Assembly (NCBI RefSeq): GCF_003176895.1
Contig: NZ_QGTD01000005.1
Span: 372,001 to 436,000, forward strand
Origin: Gracilibacillus dipsosauri
Lineage (GTDB): Bacteria; Bacillota; Bacilli; Bacillales; Amphibacillaceae
Reading direction: 5' to 3'
DNA length: 64,000 nt
The notes below the pieces were generated by a model. It saw only the letters and a program-made list of their open reading frames with translations. It did not search any database and had not been told where the DNA came from. The position numbers and the translations under genes are program-made. Below are positions 17,241 to 25,885 of this stretch, in pieces; within the stretch, counting starts at the first letter, position 1, and each line of letters starts with the position of its first letter.

Positions 17241-18247
17241 TGGAATACCTCCATTGTAATAGGTTTTTTCGCTTCTGATGAATTACGAATTAATTGAATC
17301 ATTTCCATCGAAACGAAAGCATCTCTAACATGTATGTAATCACATGTACCGCCAAGAATTTCCTGATAAAAATGGGCAATTAATTTGGCATGACTAGCTC
17401 CATAATAAAACTTAGAGCCAGGTAGCTTTGTGTCTTCTGTCACCCTTTTTTTCTGCCCATCTTCTGTCGTGATGGTTAGTATACTATCTTTTATCGTTAA
17501 TATAGCCTTTTCTAACATTACTTGAAATTCAATCGATGAATTTTGTGCATTGGAAACAGTGGCAAAGAATAATCCTGTAGCACCATTGTTAAATTTTATA
17601 TAGGCAGTAGCTGTGTCTTCAATATCATATTCATAATCTAATAATTGATCAATGGAACCGCGAATGGATTCGATCTCCCCGCCAACTAACTGTATTAAAT
17701 CTAACGTATGGATCGCTTGATTAATCATTACACCACCTCCAGCTGTTTTAAGAAAACCGCGCCATGGTTTGGCATCATAATAAGCCTTAGGCCGATGCCA
17801 TGTCACCAGTCCTTTTAATCCAATGATTTGCCCATATTTTTTACTCGAAACCATTTGTTGTAATGCTTTTACCGTTTCGTTTAAACGATTTTGTAGACAG
17901 ACACCAATTTTGATATTTGGATGATTTTCTTCCAGTTCAACGATAGCTTTGGCATCCTGGATGGAGTGAGCTAATGGCTTTTCTAACAAAACATGCACAC
18001 CAGCTTCTACAGCTGTTTTTGTAGCCAAATAATGAAGGTGATGTGGTAAGCAAATGTGAACACAGTCTAATGGTTGTTCTGTTAGCATTTTAGCGAAATC
18101 CGAATAAAACGGTATTCCATCAAACCTTTCCTTCTGTGATAGATCTAAATCACAAACGGCAGCTAACCGAGCATCCTCCATTGCTTGGATAGACTTTAAA
18201 TGAATAGAAGAGATATCCCCAAGTCCAATTATCCCTACATTAAGCAT
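17237..18247 (-). CDS. Gfo/Idh/MocA-family oxidoreductase
   Basis: The 336-aa enzyme has GIIGLGDISSIH as dinucleotide loop (residues 4-15), LLEKPLAH as EKP motif and GGGVMINQAIHTLDLIQ as the catalytic Asp/His block. It falls with the sugar and inositol dehydrogenase relatives. It sits 8 bp after the first oxidoreductase and overlaps the isomerase gene by 4 bp. Substrate is unknown. Confidence 0.87.
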   Translation of the reverse strand: MLNVGIIGLGDISSIHLKSIQAMEDARLAAVCDLDLSQKERFDGIPFYSDFAKMLTEQPLDCVHICLPHHLHYLATKTAVEAGVHVLLEKPLAHSIQDAKAIVELEENHPNIKIGVCLQNRLNETVKALQQMVSSKKYGQIIGLKGLVTWHRPKAYYDAKPWRGFLKTAGGGVMINQAIHTLDLIQLVGGEIESIRGSIDQLLDYEYDIEDTATAYIKFNNGATGLFFATVSNAQNSSIEFQVMLEKAILTIKDSILTITTEDGQKKRVTEDTKLPGSKFYYGASHAKLIAHFYQEILGGTCDYIHVRDAFVSMEMIQLIRNSSEAKKPITMEVFQ

Positions 18248-18255
18248 AGGTGCAC

Positions 18256-19401
18256 CTACTTTCTCTCTGCTTCGCGTCGTTTCGTTAATTCCTCTAAGTA
18301 TAGATCCTCATCAATTGGTATACTTACTTCCTGATTTAACCAGCTTGACAAGTGCATGGCGTTTGCTAGCTCTACACCATGAATTCCATCACTACCAGGA
18401 GCGATTAGTGGCGTTCCATCTAAAATGTTTGCGGCAAAGTTTTCTAATACAGCTTGGTGCTGTCCACCCCACATACTGTCAAACTCGATCATTTCTTCCT
18501 CATAAATTGCTCCAGGGCCGTCTCCACGTAATATCTCGGAAACCTCATGCATCGACATCGTAGCACTCATTTCACTTTCTGGTTTCAAAAGTCGCTTAAT
18601 GTTTACTTTTTTACTATTATCTACGACGATTTTCCCCTTGTCCCCAAGGATTTCTAATCGATCAGTGCCCATGACATCATGTGTACATGTAATAAATACA
18701 CCGGTTGCGCCATTACCATAATCAAAAATGGTCGTCACATCATCCTCCACTGGTATATCACGCTGGAATCCATACTGAGCTTTTGTATACACTTTTTTTG
18801 GCATGCCACAAATCCACTGGATTAAGTCAATTTGGTGTGGGGCTTGATTAACGAGAACTCCGCCACCTTCGCCATCCCATGTTGCTCGCCAAGTTCCTTG
18901 ATCATAATAGCCCTGTGGACGCCACCATGTGGTAATGATCCAATTTGTCCGTCGAATCTTGCCAATCTCTCCATTATCGATAATTTCTTTTACTTTTTGA
19001 TACAATTTGTTTGTTCGCTGGTTAAACATGATTGCATAGGTTAAATGTGGCTTCTGCTTCGCGAATTCATTGATTTCTCTTACCTGTTTTGTATACACAC
19101 CTGCTGGTTTTTCTAATAATGCATGGATATCGCGCTTTAATGCTTCTATCCCCATCTCTGGGTGTAAATAGTGTGGGACACAGGTTACGATAGCATTGAC
19201 ATTTTTACTTTCTAACATGTCCAAATAATTTTCATAAAATGGGGTTTCAGGGTAGCGCTCCTCTGCCAGCTTCCTCTTCTGTGGATCATGGTCACAAATA
19301 GCCCCAAGCTCCATATTGGAGATTTTACCTTCTTGAAGAAAGTTTGCGTACGCATTACCTTGCTGTCCTAGACCGATAACACCTAATTTTACCTTTGCCA
19401 T
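18256..19401 (-). CDS. Gfo/Idh/MocA-family oxidoreductase
   Basis: A 381-aa enzyme with GVIGLGQQGNAYANF as NAD(P) loop, LLEKPAGV as EKP motif and GGGVLVNQAPHQIDLIQWICG as the active-site block. The 'WWRPQGYYDQGTWRATWDGEGGG' segment is typical of the branch used on oxidised glycosides and inositols. The ATG at 19401 lies 8 bp after AAGGAG, which itself is in the 3' end of araC; a GTG at 19410 would leave no spacing. It is the first enzyme gene after the regulator. Confidence 0.87.
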   Translation of the reverse strand: MAKVKLGVIGLGQQGNAYANFLQEGKISNMELGAICDHDPQKRKLAEERYPETPFYENYLDMLESKNVNAIVTCVPHYLHPEMGIEALKRDIHALLEKPAGVYTKQVREINEFAKQKPHLTYAIMFNQRTNKLYQKVKEIIDNGEIGKIRRTNWIITTWWRPQGYYDQGTWRATWDGEGGGVLVNQAPHQIDLIQWICGMPKKVYTKAQYGFQRDIPVEDDVTTIFDYGNGATGVFITCTHDVMGTDRLEILGDKGKIVVDNSKKVNIKRLLKPESEMSATMSMHEVSEILRGDGPGAIYEEEMIEFDSMWGGQHQAVLENFAANILDGTPLIAPGSDGIHGVELANAMHLSSWLNQEVSIPIDEDLYLEELTKRREAERK

Positions 19402-19406
19402 TTGAC

Positions 19407-20252
19407 TCACTCCTTAAAGATTTTTAATCGTTCCATTCGATACGTTTTTGCAGTGATGCCCATCTGTTTCTTAAAAAATCGACTTAGATGTGAAACGCTT
19501 TCAAATCCACTCTCATCAGCAATTTGCTGTAATGTCTTTCTTTCTTCTACTTCTAATAGGTATTGAACTTGCTTCAGTCGACATGCCATCACATATTCCA
19601 TCACGGTAAAACCCGTCATTTCCTTAAATACGTGCGAGACATATGATTTACTAAGGTTTAGCTGTGTGGCGATTTTATCAATCGAGAGCTTTTCGTGAAA
19701 ATGCTGTTGGATATATGTTGCAATCCTTTCTGCCTGCCATGTTTTATCCAATTTCTTTGATATCACTTTAATGGACGATGTATTCCCAAGCCGATTGACG
19801 ATGATCAGCACCTGTACAAGCAATGCCTTCAGTTCCCACTCTTGCTCTTGTTTAGACATAGGCTCATGATTAATTTCACTCATTTGTTTAATCAGTCCAG
19901 CTAATTTATTCACTTCTTGCTTGTTTGTTGTCCTTATTAAGCAATGCCCAAGCTTGTGAAAAACGTCTAATAAACTAGAAGCATTTAAGGATGAAAGTAA
20001 TGTTTCGATGGAATGTGGTGCAAAATGAACATGGCTTCGTATGTACTCACTGTTTATCGGTACATTCGGTTTATGTAGTGCCAATCCGTCCATTAATAAA
20101 ATATCGCCTGGCTGTAAATCGTATATCTGATTATGGATCAAATAACGACAGGTTCCTTTATGAAATAAATATATTTCATATTCAATATGGGAATGGGCCT
20201 TAATTTTGCCAGCTTCTCCTTCTAATCGATAGTTCACTTTAAAGTTTTTCAA
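19407..20252 (-). CDS. AraC-family regulator with cupin sensor
   Basis: The 281-aa protein has an N-terminal cupin-like sensor ('HSHIEYEIYLFHKGTCRYLI' and 'PGDILLMDGLALHKP') and a C-terminal double helix-turn-helix of the AraC type (IDKIATQLNLSKSYVSHVFKEMTG, then LQQIADESGFESVSHLSRFFKKQMG). The start is TTG with AGGTGA 6 bp before. It is the first gene of the oxidoreductase operon and most likely activates it in response to a sugar-like ligand bound by the cupin domain. Confidence 0.9.
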   Translation of the reverse strand: MKNFKVNYRLEGEAGKIKAHSHIEYEIYLFHKGTCRYLIHNQIYDLQPGDILLMDGLALHKPNVPINSEYIRSHVHFAPHSIETLLSSLNASSLLDVFHKLGHCLIRTTNKQEVNKLAGLIKQMSEINHEPMSKQEQEWELKALLVQVLIIVNRLGNTSSIKVISKKLDKTWQAERIATYIQQHFHEKLSIDKIATQLNLSKSYVSHVFKEMTGFTVMEYVMACRLKQVQYLLEVEERKTLQQIADESGFESVSHLSRFFKKQMGITAKTYRMERLKIFKE

Positions 20253-20399
20253 TGAACATCACCTAACCTATTATACTTTTGATTCTATTGTATACGATTA
20301 GATAAAAAAATAACTACTATTGCTTTATTTTTCCGTTTTTTTGACTAAGAGTGCTCTTATGATGAACATGGCTACAAAAAAGTAATTAAAGTAAGCAAA

Positions 20400-20431
20400 A
20401 AAACGAACGATCCTTTAAAATCGTTCGTTTT
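20400..20431 (-). terminator. Terminator of the TRAP operon
   Basis: AAAACGAACGAT (20400-20411) and ATCGTTCGTTTT (20420-20431) form a perfect 12-bp stem with an 8-nt loop. It is followed on the minus strand by a run of T. It lies 150 bp after the last TRAP gene, with the structured element at 20465-20511 in between. Confidence 0.85.
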
Positions 20432-20464
20432 ATTTGCCTTTTAAAACGAGTTTCCATCACCGCT

Positions 20465-20511
20465 TTGTCAAAATACTTCACTTTCCCGCAGGAGTCTGCG
20501 TATTTTGACAA
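20465..20511. repeat. Two-armed palindromic intergenic element
   Basis: TTGTCAAAATAC (20465-20476) and GTATTTTGACAA (20500-20511) are perfect 12-bp inverted arms. Inside them CGCAG (20487-20491) and CTGCG (20496-20500) form a second hairpin. The layout resembles the mobile REP-like intergenic elements of Bacillaceae, but there is only one copy in this window. Confidence 0.6.
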
Positions 20512-20581
20512 CAATATCTTTATCATTCGTCTTTCTAGTATGCTATTTTCTTTATGATCTATCGATAAAGTTTTTCTTGTA

Positions 20582-21862
20582 TTAAGGTTCAAAGATCGAT
20601 GGCAAGTATAGTGAAATCTCAGGTACATAAGCGACAAGTAAGACCACGACAATCATTGCCGCATAAAATGGGATCATTCCCTTGGATGCTTTTTCGATAG
20701 GAATTTTTCCGATTGCCGATCCTACAAACAGCACAGAGCCAACTGGAGGTGTCACTAAACCTACTGCTAAACAGATGATAAGCAGAACTCCGAAATGGAT
20801 AGGATCAATACCTACAGTTGTTGCCACTGGAAGTAGGATAGGTGTTGTAATTAAAATCAATGGTGCCATATCCATTACCATACCTAATAAAAGTAAGATA
20901 ATCACTATAAACAGAACGGTGATGGCATCATTTGGAGAGATACCGATTAAGAAATCAGATACCATTGCTGGCACCTGAAGTAATGCTAATAACCAGCCAA
21001 ATGCAGAAGAGGCAGCAATAAGAAACATAACCATTGAAAGTGTTTTAAACGTTCGGTATAGGATAACCCCCATTCTTGCTAACGGTATTTCCCGATAGAC
21101 AAAGAATGTAATAATGAATGCGTATAATACTCCGATAGCGGAAGATTCCGTAGCAGTGAAGAACCCACTAAGAATTCCTCCCATAATAATAACAACCGTT
21201 AATAAGCCTAGTAAACCTTCCCACATAATACGAGGGATCTCCTTACGATCAATGACTTCTCCTTTTGGATAGTTTCGTTTAACTGCGATGACATAAGTTA
21301 AAACCATCAAGGCAATCCCAAGAAGTAATCCTGGACCAAGTCCTCCCATAAATAGGGCTCCGACAGAAACACCACCTGCTGCCGTTGAATAGATAATCAT
21401 ATTATGACTTGGTGGGATTAATACACCTTGTGCAGCACTAGAAATCGTGACAGATACCGAATAATCAGAATCATAACCATTTTTCTTCATCATCGGTATT
21501 AAAACAGAACCGAGAGAGGAGGTATCTGCTAATGCTGATCCAGAAATACCACCAAAGAAAGTACTTGCCAATACATTCACCATAGCAAGACCGCCTCTAA
21601 TTTTCCCAATGATAACATTCGCAAAATTGATCAATCGACGAGAAATTCCTCCTTCATTCATAATCTCACCAGCTAATATAAAAAATGGAATAGCTAATAA
21701 AGAAAAGGAATTCACGCCACTTACCATACGTTGTAAAATAGCGGCTAAATCTATATCCATATACATTCCTGTTATTAAGGAAGACAAGATCAGCGTAAGT
21801 GCTATTGGGACTCTACATAATAATAAAATAATAAAGCTTCCTATTAATATAGCGACTTCCAT
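20582..21862 (-). CDS. TRAP transporter large permease (DctM)
   Basis: The 426-aa DctM-type subunit has about twelve membrane helices and the family blocks 'PFFILAGEIMNEGGISRRLINFA', 'GGISGSALADTSSLGSVLIPMMKKNGYD' and 'GLVTPPVGSVLFVGSAIGK'. It is the channel-forming part of a sodium-driven importer for organic or sugar acids. It lies 5 bp after the small subunit gene and is the last gene of the operon. Confidence 0.93.
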   Translation of the reverse strand: MEVAILIGSFIILLLCRVPIALTLILSSLITGMYMDIDLAAILQRMVSGVNSFSLLAIPFFILAGEIMNEGGISRRLINFANVIIGKIRGGLAMVNVLASTFFGGISGSALADTSSLGSVLIPMMKKNGYDSDYSVSVTISSAAQGVLIPPSHNMIIYSTAAGGVSVGALFMGGLGPGLLLGIALMVLTYVIAVKRNYPKGEVIDRKEIPRIMWEGLLGLLTVVIIMGGILSGFFTATESSAIGVLYAFIITFFVYREIPLARMGVILYRTFKTLSMVMFLIAASSAFGWLLALLQVPAMVSDFLIGISPNDAITVLFIVIILLLLGMVMDMAPLILITTPILLPVATTVGIDPIHFGVLLIICLAVGLVTPPVGSVLFVGSAIGKIPIEKASKGMIPFYAAMIVVVLLVAYVPEISLYLPSIFEP

Positions 21863-21867
21863 CCTTC

Positions 21868-22368
21868 TTACACCTCACTTATCTCTTCTGTTAAATCTTG
21901 GTGTAGCCCTTTAGTAAATAACAATTCCACGCCATATAATGTAAGGAAAAAGCCGGACACAGGTATACTTGCATATAGGAAACTACTTGGTAATCCTGTA
22001 CCAGGCATCGTGGACGCTCCCATTAGAACAACAAACTGATAGCCATAATAGATCATCATGATCCCAAAGCCAATAATTAATATCTTCGAAAAATAATCAA
22101 ATAGATGCTGAATCGACTTAGGTAGCTTATTGATAACAAGACCTAGGGCTATATGCAATCTTGCCTTTACACCATAAGCAATTCCTAAAAAGCTAATCCA
22201 TACTAACAGTAATCGAGAAAGTTCCTCAGACCAAGATGGAGTGTAATCGAAAAATTGCCGAGAAAAGACTTGAATAATAATGACAATCGCCATAGATCCA
22301 AGCATTGTTAGAACAATTCCAATTAGCATCTTGTTTAGTAGAGAAACGATTTTTTTAAAAAGATTCAT
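21868..22368 (-). CDS. TRAP transporter small permease (DctQ)
   Basis: A 166-aa protein with four membrane helices and the DctQ signature 'SRQFFDYTPSWSEELSRLLLVWISFLGIAYGVKARLHI'. It bridges the binding protein and the large permease. The ribosome site GAAGGAGGAAG is strong. Confidence 0.92.
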   Translation of the reverse strand: MNLFKKIVSLLNKMLIGIVLTMLGSMAIVIIIQVFSRQFFDYTPSWSEELSRLLLVWISFLGIAYGVKARLHIALGLVINKLPKSIQHLFDYFSKILIIGFGIMMIYYGYQFVVLMGASTMPGTGLPSSFLYASIPVSGFFLTLYGVELLFTKGLHQDLTEEISEV

Positions 22369-22396
22369 AAAATCTTCCTCCTTCTAGCTAACAAAA

Positions 22397-23410
22397 CTAT
22401 TTCGTTAGCTTCTCAATCCAATCTCCATATTGCGATTCATATTCATCGTAAACTGGCTGAACTGCCTCTCTCCATACTGCGATATCTTCTATTTCTGTTA
22501 ATTCACTTCCTGCTTCCTCTACAGCTTGCTTGGACTCTTCCACTAATTCAGTCCACGCCTCTCGTTGGACAGCTACCGATTCTTTTGCAGCTTCCTTGAA
22601 GGCTTGTTTATCCTCTTCACTTAAGCTATCCCACAACTTTTGAGAGCCAATAACAATCTCTGGTGTTCCAGAATAACCATTAACCGTATAATATTTAGCT
22701 ACCTCATAGTGGTTACTCGTGTAATAGCTTGGGAAGTTATTTTCCGCTCCATCAATGACTCCTGTTTGTAATGAAGAGTAAACTTCCTCATAGGCCATTG
22801 GTGTGGCAGATGCTCCTAATGCCTCTACAACAGAAATTGCTAAATCAGATTGTTGAACACGTAATTTTAATCCTTCTAGATCCTCTGGCTTCTCAATCGG
22901 ATGTTTCGAGTTATAAAAAGCTCGTTCACCAGAGTCATAGTAAGCTAACCCAACTAAGCTCGTACCTTCAAATGTTTGAAGTAGTTCTTCTCCAATGTCT
23001 CCATTTAATTTCTCCCATTTCTCCTCTTCACTCTCAAATAGAAATGGCATGGATAGAACACCAATCTTATCATTAAACTGTGTTAGGGGTGTGGCATTTA
23101 CCCGAGCGAGATCGATGGAACCTAATTGTACCTGCTCGATAACACTCACTTCATCCCCTAGCTGTCCACCAGCGTATACGTCAATTTTATAACGACCATC
23201 TGTTTTTTCCTCTACTAATCTTGCAAATTCTTTATCTCCAACAGTTGTTGGGTAATCCTCTGGTTGATTTTCAGCAAGCTTTAATGTAATAGTTTCCCCA
23301 CTACTATCGCCACTACTTCCTTCCTTGTTATCAGATGAATTACTACAGGATGCTAATAACGTGATAGCGCTTACCATAACAATAAACATAAGAAATATCT
23401 TTCTCTTCAT
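22397..23410 (-). CDS. TRAP transporter substrate-binding protein (DctP)
   Basis: The 337-aa lipoprotein (lipobox LASC, Cys22) has the DctP fold. 'LKLRVQQSDLAISVVEALGASATPMAYEEVYSSLQTGVIDGAENNFPSYYTSNHYEVAKYYT' holds the Arg that grips the carboxylate of the ligand and the GAENN motif seen in binding proteins for uronates and aldonates. A sugar-acid substrate is therefore likely but not proven. It is the first gene of the operon. It has a strong SigA promoter (23484-23512), a CcpA-type site in the spacer and a ROK-type operator near the transcription start. Confidence 0.92.
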   Translation of the reverse strand: MKRKIFLMFIVMVSAITLLASCSNSSDNKEGSSGDSSGETITLKLAENQPEDYPTTVGDKEFARLVEEKTDGRYKIDVYAGGQLGDEVSVIEQVQLGSIDLARVNATPLTQFNDKIGVLSMPFLFESEEEKWEKLNGDIGEELLQTFEGTSLVGLAYYDSGERAFYNSKHPIEKPEDLEGLKLRVQQSDLAISVVEALGASATPMAYEEVYSSLQTGVIDGAENNFPSYYTSNHYEVAKYYTVNGYSGTPEIVIGSQKLWDSLSEEDKQAFKEAAKESVAVQREAWTELVEESKQAVEEAGSELTEIEDIAVWREAVQPVYDEYESQYGDWIEKLTK

Positions 23411-23450
23411 GTTGTCCTCTCCAATCTGTTAAAATTAACTAACTCCCACA

Positions 23451-23471
23451 TTAGTTTATTGGGTAAATTAA
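23451..23471. promoter_or_regulatory. ROK/XylR-type operator
   Basis: TTAGTTTA (23451-23458) and TAAATTAA (23464-23471) are inverted arms (7 of 8 pairs) around TTGGG. This resembles the XylR operator (TTAGTTT...AAACTAA). It starts 12 bp downstream of the dctP -10, over the likely transcription start. The divergent gene encodes a ROK repressor. Confidence 0.65.
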
Positions 23472-23483
23472 TTAGTTGAGATC

Positions 23484-23512
23484 ATTATAAATGAAAACGT
23501 TTTATATTTCAA
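23484..23512 (-). promoter_or_regulatory. SigA promoter of the TRAP operon
   Basis: On the minus strand TTGAAA (23512-23507) and TATAAT (23489-23484) are separated by exactly 17 bp. This is close to the SigA consensus and lies about 75 bp upstream of dctP. Confidence 0.85.
23491..23505. promoter_or_regulatory. Candidate cre site in the TRAP promoter
   Basis: ATGAAAACGTTTTAT matches the CcpA consensus WTGNAANCGNWNNCW at all but one fixed position and is centred on AAAACGTTTT. It fills the spacer between -35 and -10, where CcpA would block RNA polymerase when preferred sugars are present. Confidence 0.65.
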
Positions 23513-23733
23513 TATTTTTTTAAGATTACCTTATTTCCTTTGTTTTTTCTATATTAACGAATCGGTTAAGCTCATCATTTTAATTCTATTAAATCTATCT
23601 AGTAAACAAATTATCATCTTTCTTGTGAATTTATAGCCAGTTTTACATTGATTTGTTATAATTCCATTTAATATAAGTTTACATCTATAATTTATCCGTT
23701 AAACAAATAACTATTTGAAAAAGGGGGAGAATC

Positions 23734-24921
23734 GTGATAGGAGATGGAACCTATATAAAAAAAATGAATCGTGATCTGATCCTGCAGGAAATATTTACTC
23801 AGAAAAAAATCTCAAGAGCGAATCTATCAAAGAAGACAGGCTTAAATAAAGCAACTATATCTAGTCAGGTTGGAGATTTAATCAAGGACCATTTTATCTT
23901 TGAGACACAGGAAAAACATAGTGGTTTAGGTAGAAGACCTATTTTACTATCTATCAATGAAGAAAGTGCGTATTTTTTAGGGATCGATTTAGATTATGAA
24001 AACATTCTATTTAATGTGATGAATCTTAAAGGAGATACAGTCCTTTTTGAGAAAGTCGATTTATTTTCCGATATTTATGAGGAGATAGTTGAGCTTTTAG
24101 CAAATAAAATTTCCCAATATAAAACAATTTTCGCTGATTCAACCTATGGTTTAGCACAAGTAACGATTGGTATTCATGGAACTGTTTCTACAGATGAAAC
24201 GATTTATTTTATTCCAAAATATCAATGGCGAGAGAAGGATTTAAAGAAGGATCTGATGGCTAGAGGTATAAAAAACGTCTATATAGAAAATAATGCAAAC
24301 CTTTCTGCTTATGCTGAAAAAGTTTTTTACTACCATCAAAGCAATCATTTATTAAATATTACATTATCTACAGGAATTGGTGCTGGAATTATTATTAATG
24401 GAAATTTACAAAAGGGATACAATGGACATGCCGGCGAAATCGGGCATATGATTGTTTATCCGAAAGGAAGGCCTTGTCGTTGCGGCAATGAGGGCTGCTG
24501 GGAACGATATGCCTCTGAACCAGCACTGTTGAACCGTGCAAAGCATGTCCTTCCAGTGAACATTTCATCCCATGCAGATTTGGAGAAATTAGTCGATAAT
24601 CGAGATAAAGACGCGATAAAAGTAATCAACGATTGGTTAGCAGATGTAAGTATTGGTTTAAATAATATTATTAATATTTATAATCCTGAAATGATTGTCT
24701 TAAACAGTCCTATTTTAAATTTCTATCCACATGCGTTAGAAGAACTAGATAAACATTTGGTTTCTTCTGTATCGAATTACCATAAGATAGCCGTTTCTGA
24801 GCTTGGTGGAAAAGCTGGTGTTGTAGGTGCATGTGCCATAGGTATTCAGCGATTTATGGGACTACCTCAGCTCTCTTTATTAGGAACCAACAATATAACC
24901 GTAAATGAAGCTAACCTTTGA
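23734..24921 (+). CDS. ROK-family transcriptional repressor
   Basis: The 395-aa protein has an N-terminal winged helix-turn-helix (ISRANLSKKTGLNKATISSQVGDLI) and a ROK sugar-binding domain. The zinc site is complete: GHMIVYPKGRPCRCGNEGC with CxCxxxxC. It starts with GTG, 5 bp after GGGGGAG. It reads away from the TRAP operon, whose promoter carries an XylR-like operator, so it is probably that operon's repressor. Extended -10 sequences (TGTTATAAT at 23654-23662) are candidates for its own promoter. The ligand is probably a sugar or sugar acid. Confidence 0.9.
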   Translation: MIGDGTYIKKMNRDLILQEIFTQKKISRANLSKKTGLNKATISSQVGDLIKDHFIFETQEKHSGLGRRPILLSINEESAYFLGIDLDYENILFNVMNLKGDTVLFEKVDLFSDIYEEIVELLANKISQYKTIFADSTYGLAQVTIGIHGTVSTDETIYFIPKYQWREKDLKKDLMARGIKNVYIENNANLSAYAEKVFYYHQSNHLLNITLSTGIGAGIIINGNLQKGYNGHAGEIGHMIVYPKGRPCRCGNEGCWERYASEPALLNRAKHVLPVNISSHADLEKLVDNRDKDAIKVINDWLADVSIGLNNIINIYNPEMIVLNSPILNFYPHALEELDKHLVSSVSNYHKIAVSELGGKAGVVGACAIGIQRFMGLPQLSLLGTNNITVNEANL

Positions 24922-24988
24922 CTTTCATTCACATGCTAGTAATAATAGTAATAGATACCAGTCATTTGAGAGGAGTTCTACTAACTAA

Positions 24989-25711
24989 ATGGATACACCC
25001 CTAGATTACAGCAATATCAAAAAGCTAAAAGTTGAATTAACTCGTTTTATGATGGCATATAAATTTGCACTAGAAGAGGTTAATACGAAAATTAATATAC
25101 TTCAGCAGGAATTTCAGTATATGCATGATTACAATCCAATTGAACATGTCAAATCACGGGTGAAATCACCCGAAAGTATTATGAAAAAGGTACAAAAGAA
25201 AGACCTACCATTTGATCTTGCTACGATTAGAGAACATATTCATGACATTGCAGGAATTCGTATTAATTGCTCTTTTGTATCCGACATATATCGTATTGCT
25301 GATATGCTTGAACAGCAAAAGGATATTACCGTTATTCAGAAGAAGGATTATATTAAAAATCCTAAGCCTAATGGCTATAAAAGCCTGCACTTAATTATCC
25401 AAATACCTATTTTTATGTCAGATAGAGTGGAAAATGTGTTTACAGAAATTCAAATTAGAACGATTGCGATGGATTTTTGGGCAAGTCTAGAACACAAAAT
25501 TTATTATAAATATAATAAGGTCATTCCAGAACCCTTACAGAAGGAATTGAAGGATGCAGCTCTATCTGCTAATGAGTTAGACGAGAAGATGGAGCGAATT
25601 CATAAGGAAGTCAACAAAATAAAAGCAGCTGACACTCTCGACCAACATAGCGATCAGGTCGTATTTCCACCTGAGATACTATCCATTATTGCAGAAACAA
25701 AAGATCATTAA
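24989..25711 (+). CDS. Small alarmone synthetase, RelA/SpoT domain
   Basis: A 240-aa protein with a RelA/SpoT synthetase domain and no hydrolase or TGS domain. Key motifs are 'SPESIMKKVQKK', 'HDIAGIRINCSFVSDIYRIADML', 'KNPKPNGYKSLHLIIQIP' and 'TEIQIRTIAMDFWASLEHKIYYKY'. It should make (p)ppGpp or a related alarmone from ATP and GTP or GDP. It is somewhat longer than RelP/RelQ (about 210 aa), and I cannot place it clearly in either. It has its own ribosome site (AGAGGAG) 67 bp after the ROK gene, so co-transcription is possible. Confidence 0.9.
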   Translation: MDTPLDYSNIKKLKVELTRFMMAYKFALEEVNTKINILQQEFQYMHDYNPIEHVKSRVKSPESIMKKVQKKDLPFDLATIREHIHDIAGIRINCSFVSDIYRIADMLEQQKDITVIQKKDYIKNPKPNGYKSLHLIIQIPIFMSDRVENVFTEIQIRTIAMDFWASLEHKIYYKYNKVIPEPLQKELKDAALSANELDEKMERIHKEVNKIKAADTLDQHSDQVVFPPEILSIIAETKDH

Positions 25712-25831
25712 AAACATTAGAAAAACTCGCATTCGCTCCTCCTTAAGCGGATGTGTTAGCTTTTCTTATCCTTTGGATTTTCGCTTCGTCGCATTATTTC
25801 TGCAGAAATTTTATACTTTCCAAAGGTATAA

Positions 25832-25870
25832 AGAAAAACCTATGATTACTTCCATAACATAGGTTTTTCT
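25832..25870. terminator. Bidirectional terminator
   Basis: AGAAAAACCTATG (25832-25844) and CATAGGTTTTTCT (25858-25870) pair over 13 bp, with A-rich and T-rich flanks. It lies between the convergent alarmone synthetase and aldo/keto reductase genes. Confidence 0.8.
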
Positions 25871-25885
25871 CATTTAGACTGCTTT

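Larger units (their letters stand above)
20253..20581. other. Intergenic region between araC and TRAP genes
   Basis: This 329-bp stretch has no credible gene. It holds a -10-like TATAAT for araC (minus strand, about 20272-20277) without a convincing -35, a 6-bp arm palindrome (TAAGAG/CTCTTA at 20346-20359), the TRAP-side terminator at 20400-20431, and the structured repeat at 20465-20511. Confidence 0.6.

Noticed and set aside
20386-20652. 88-aa ORF on the minus strand
   Set aside because: It overlaps the TRAP permease start of the neighbouring frame, spans the terminator and the palindromic element, and has no ribosome site.
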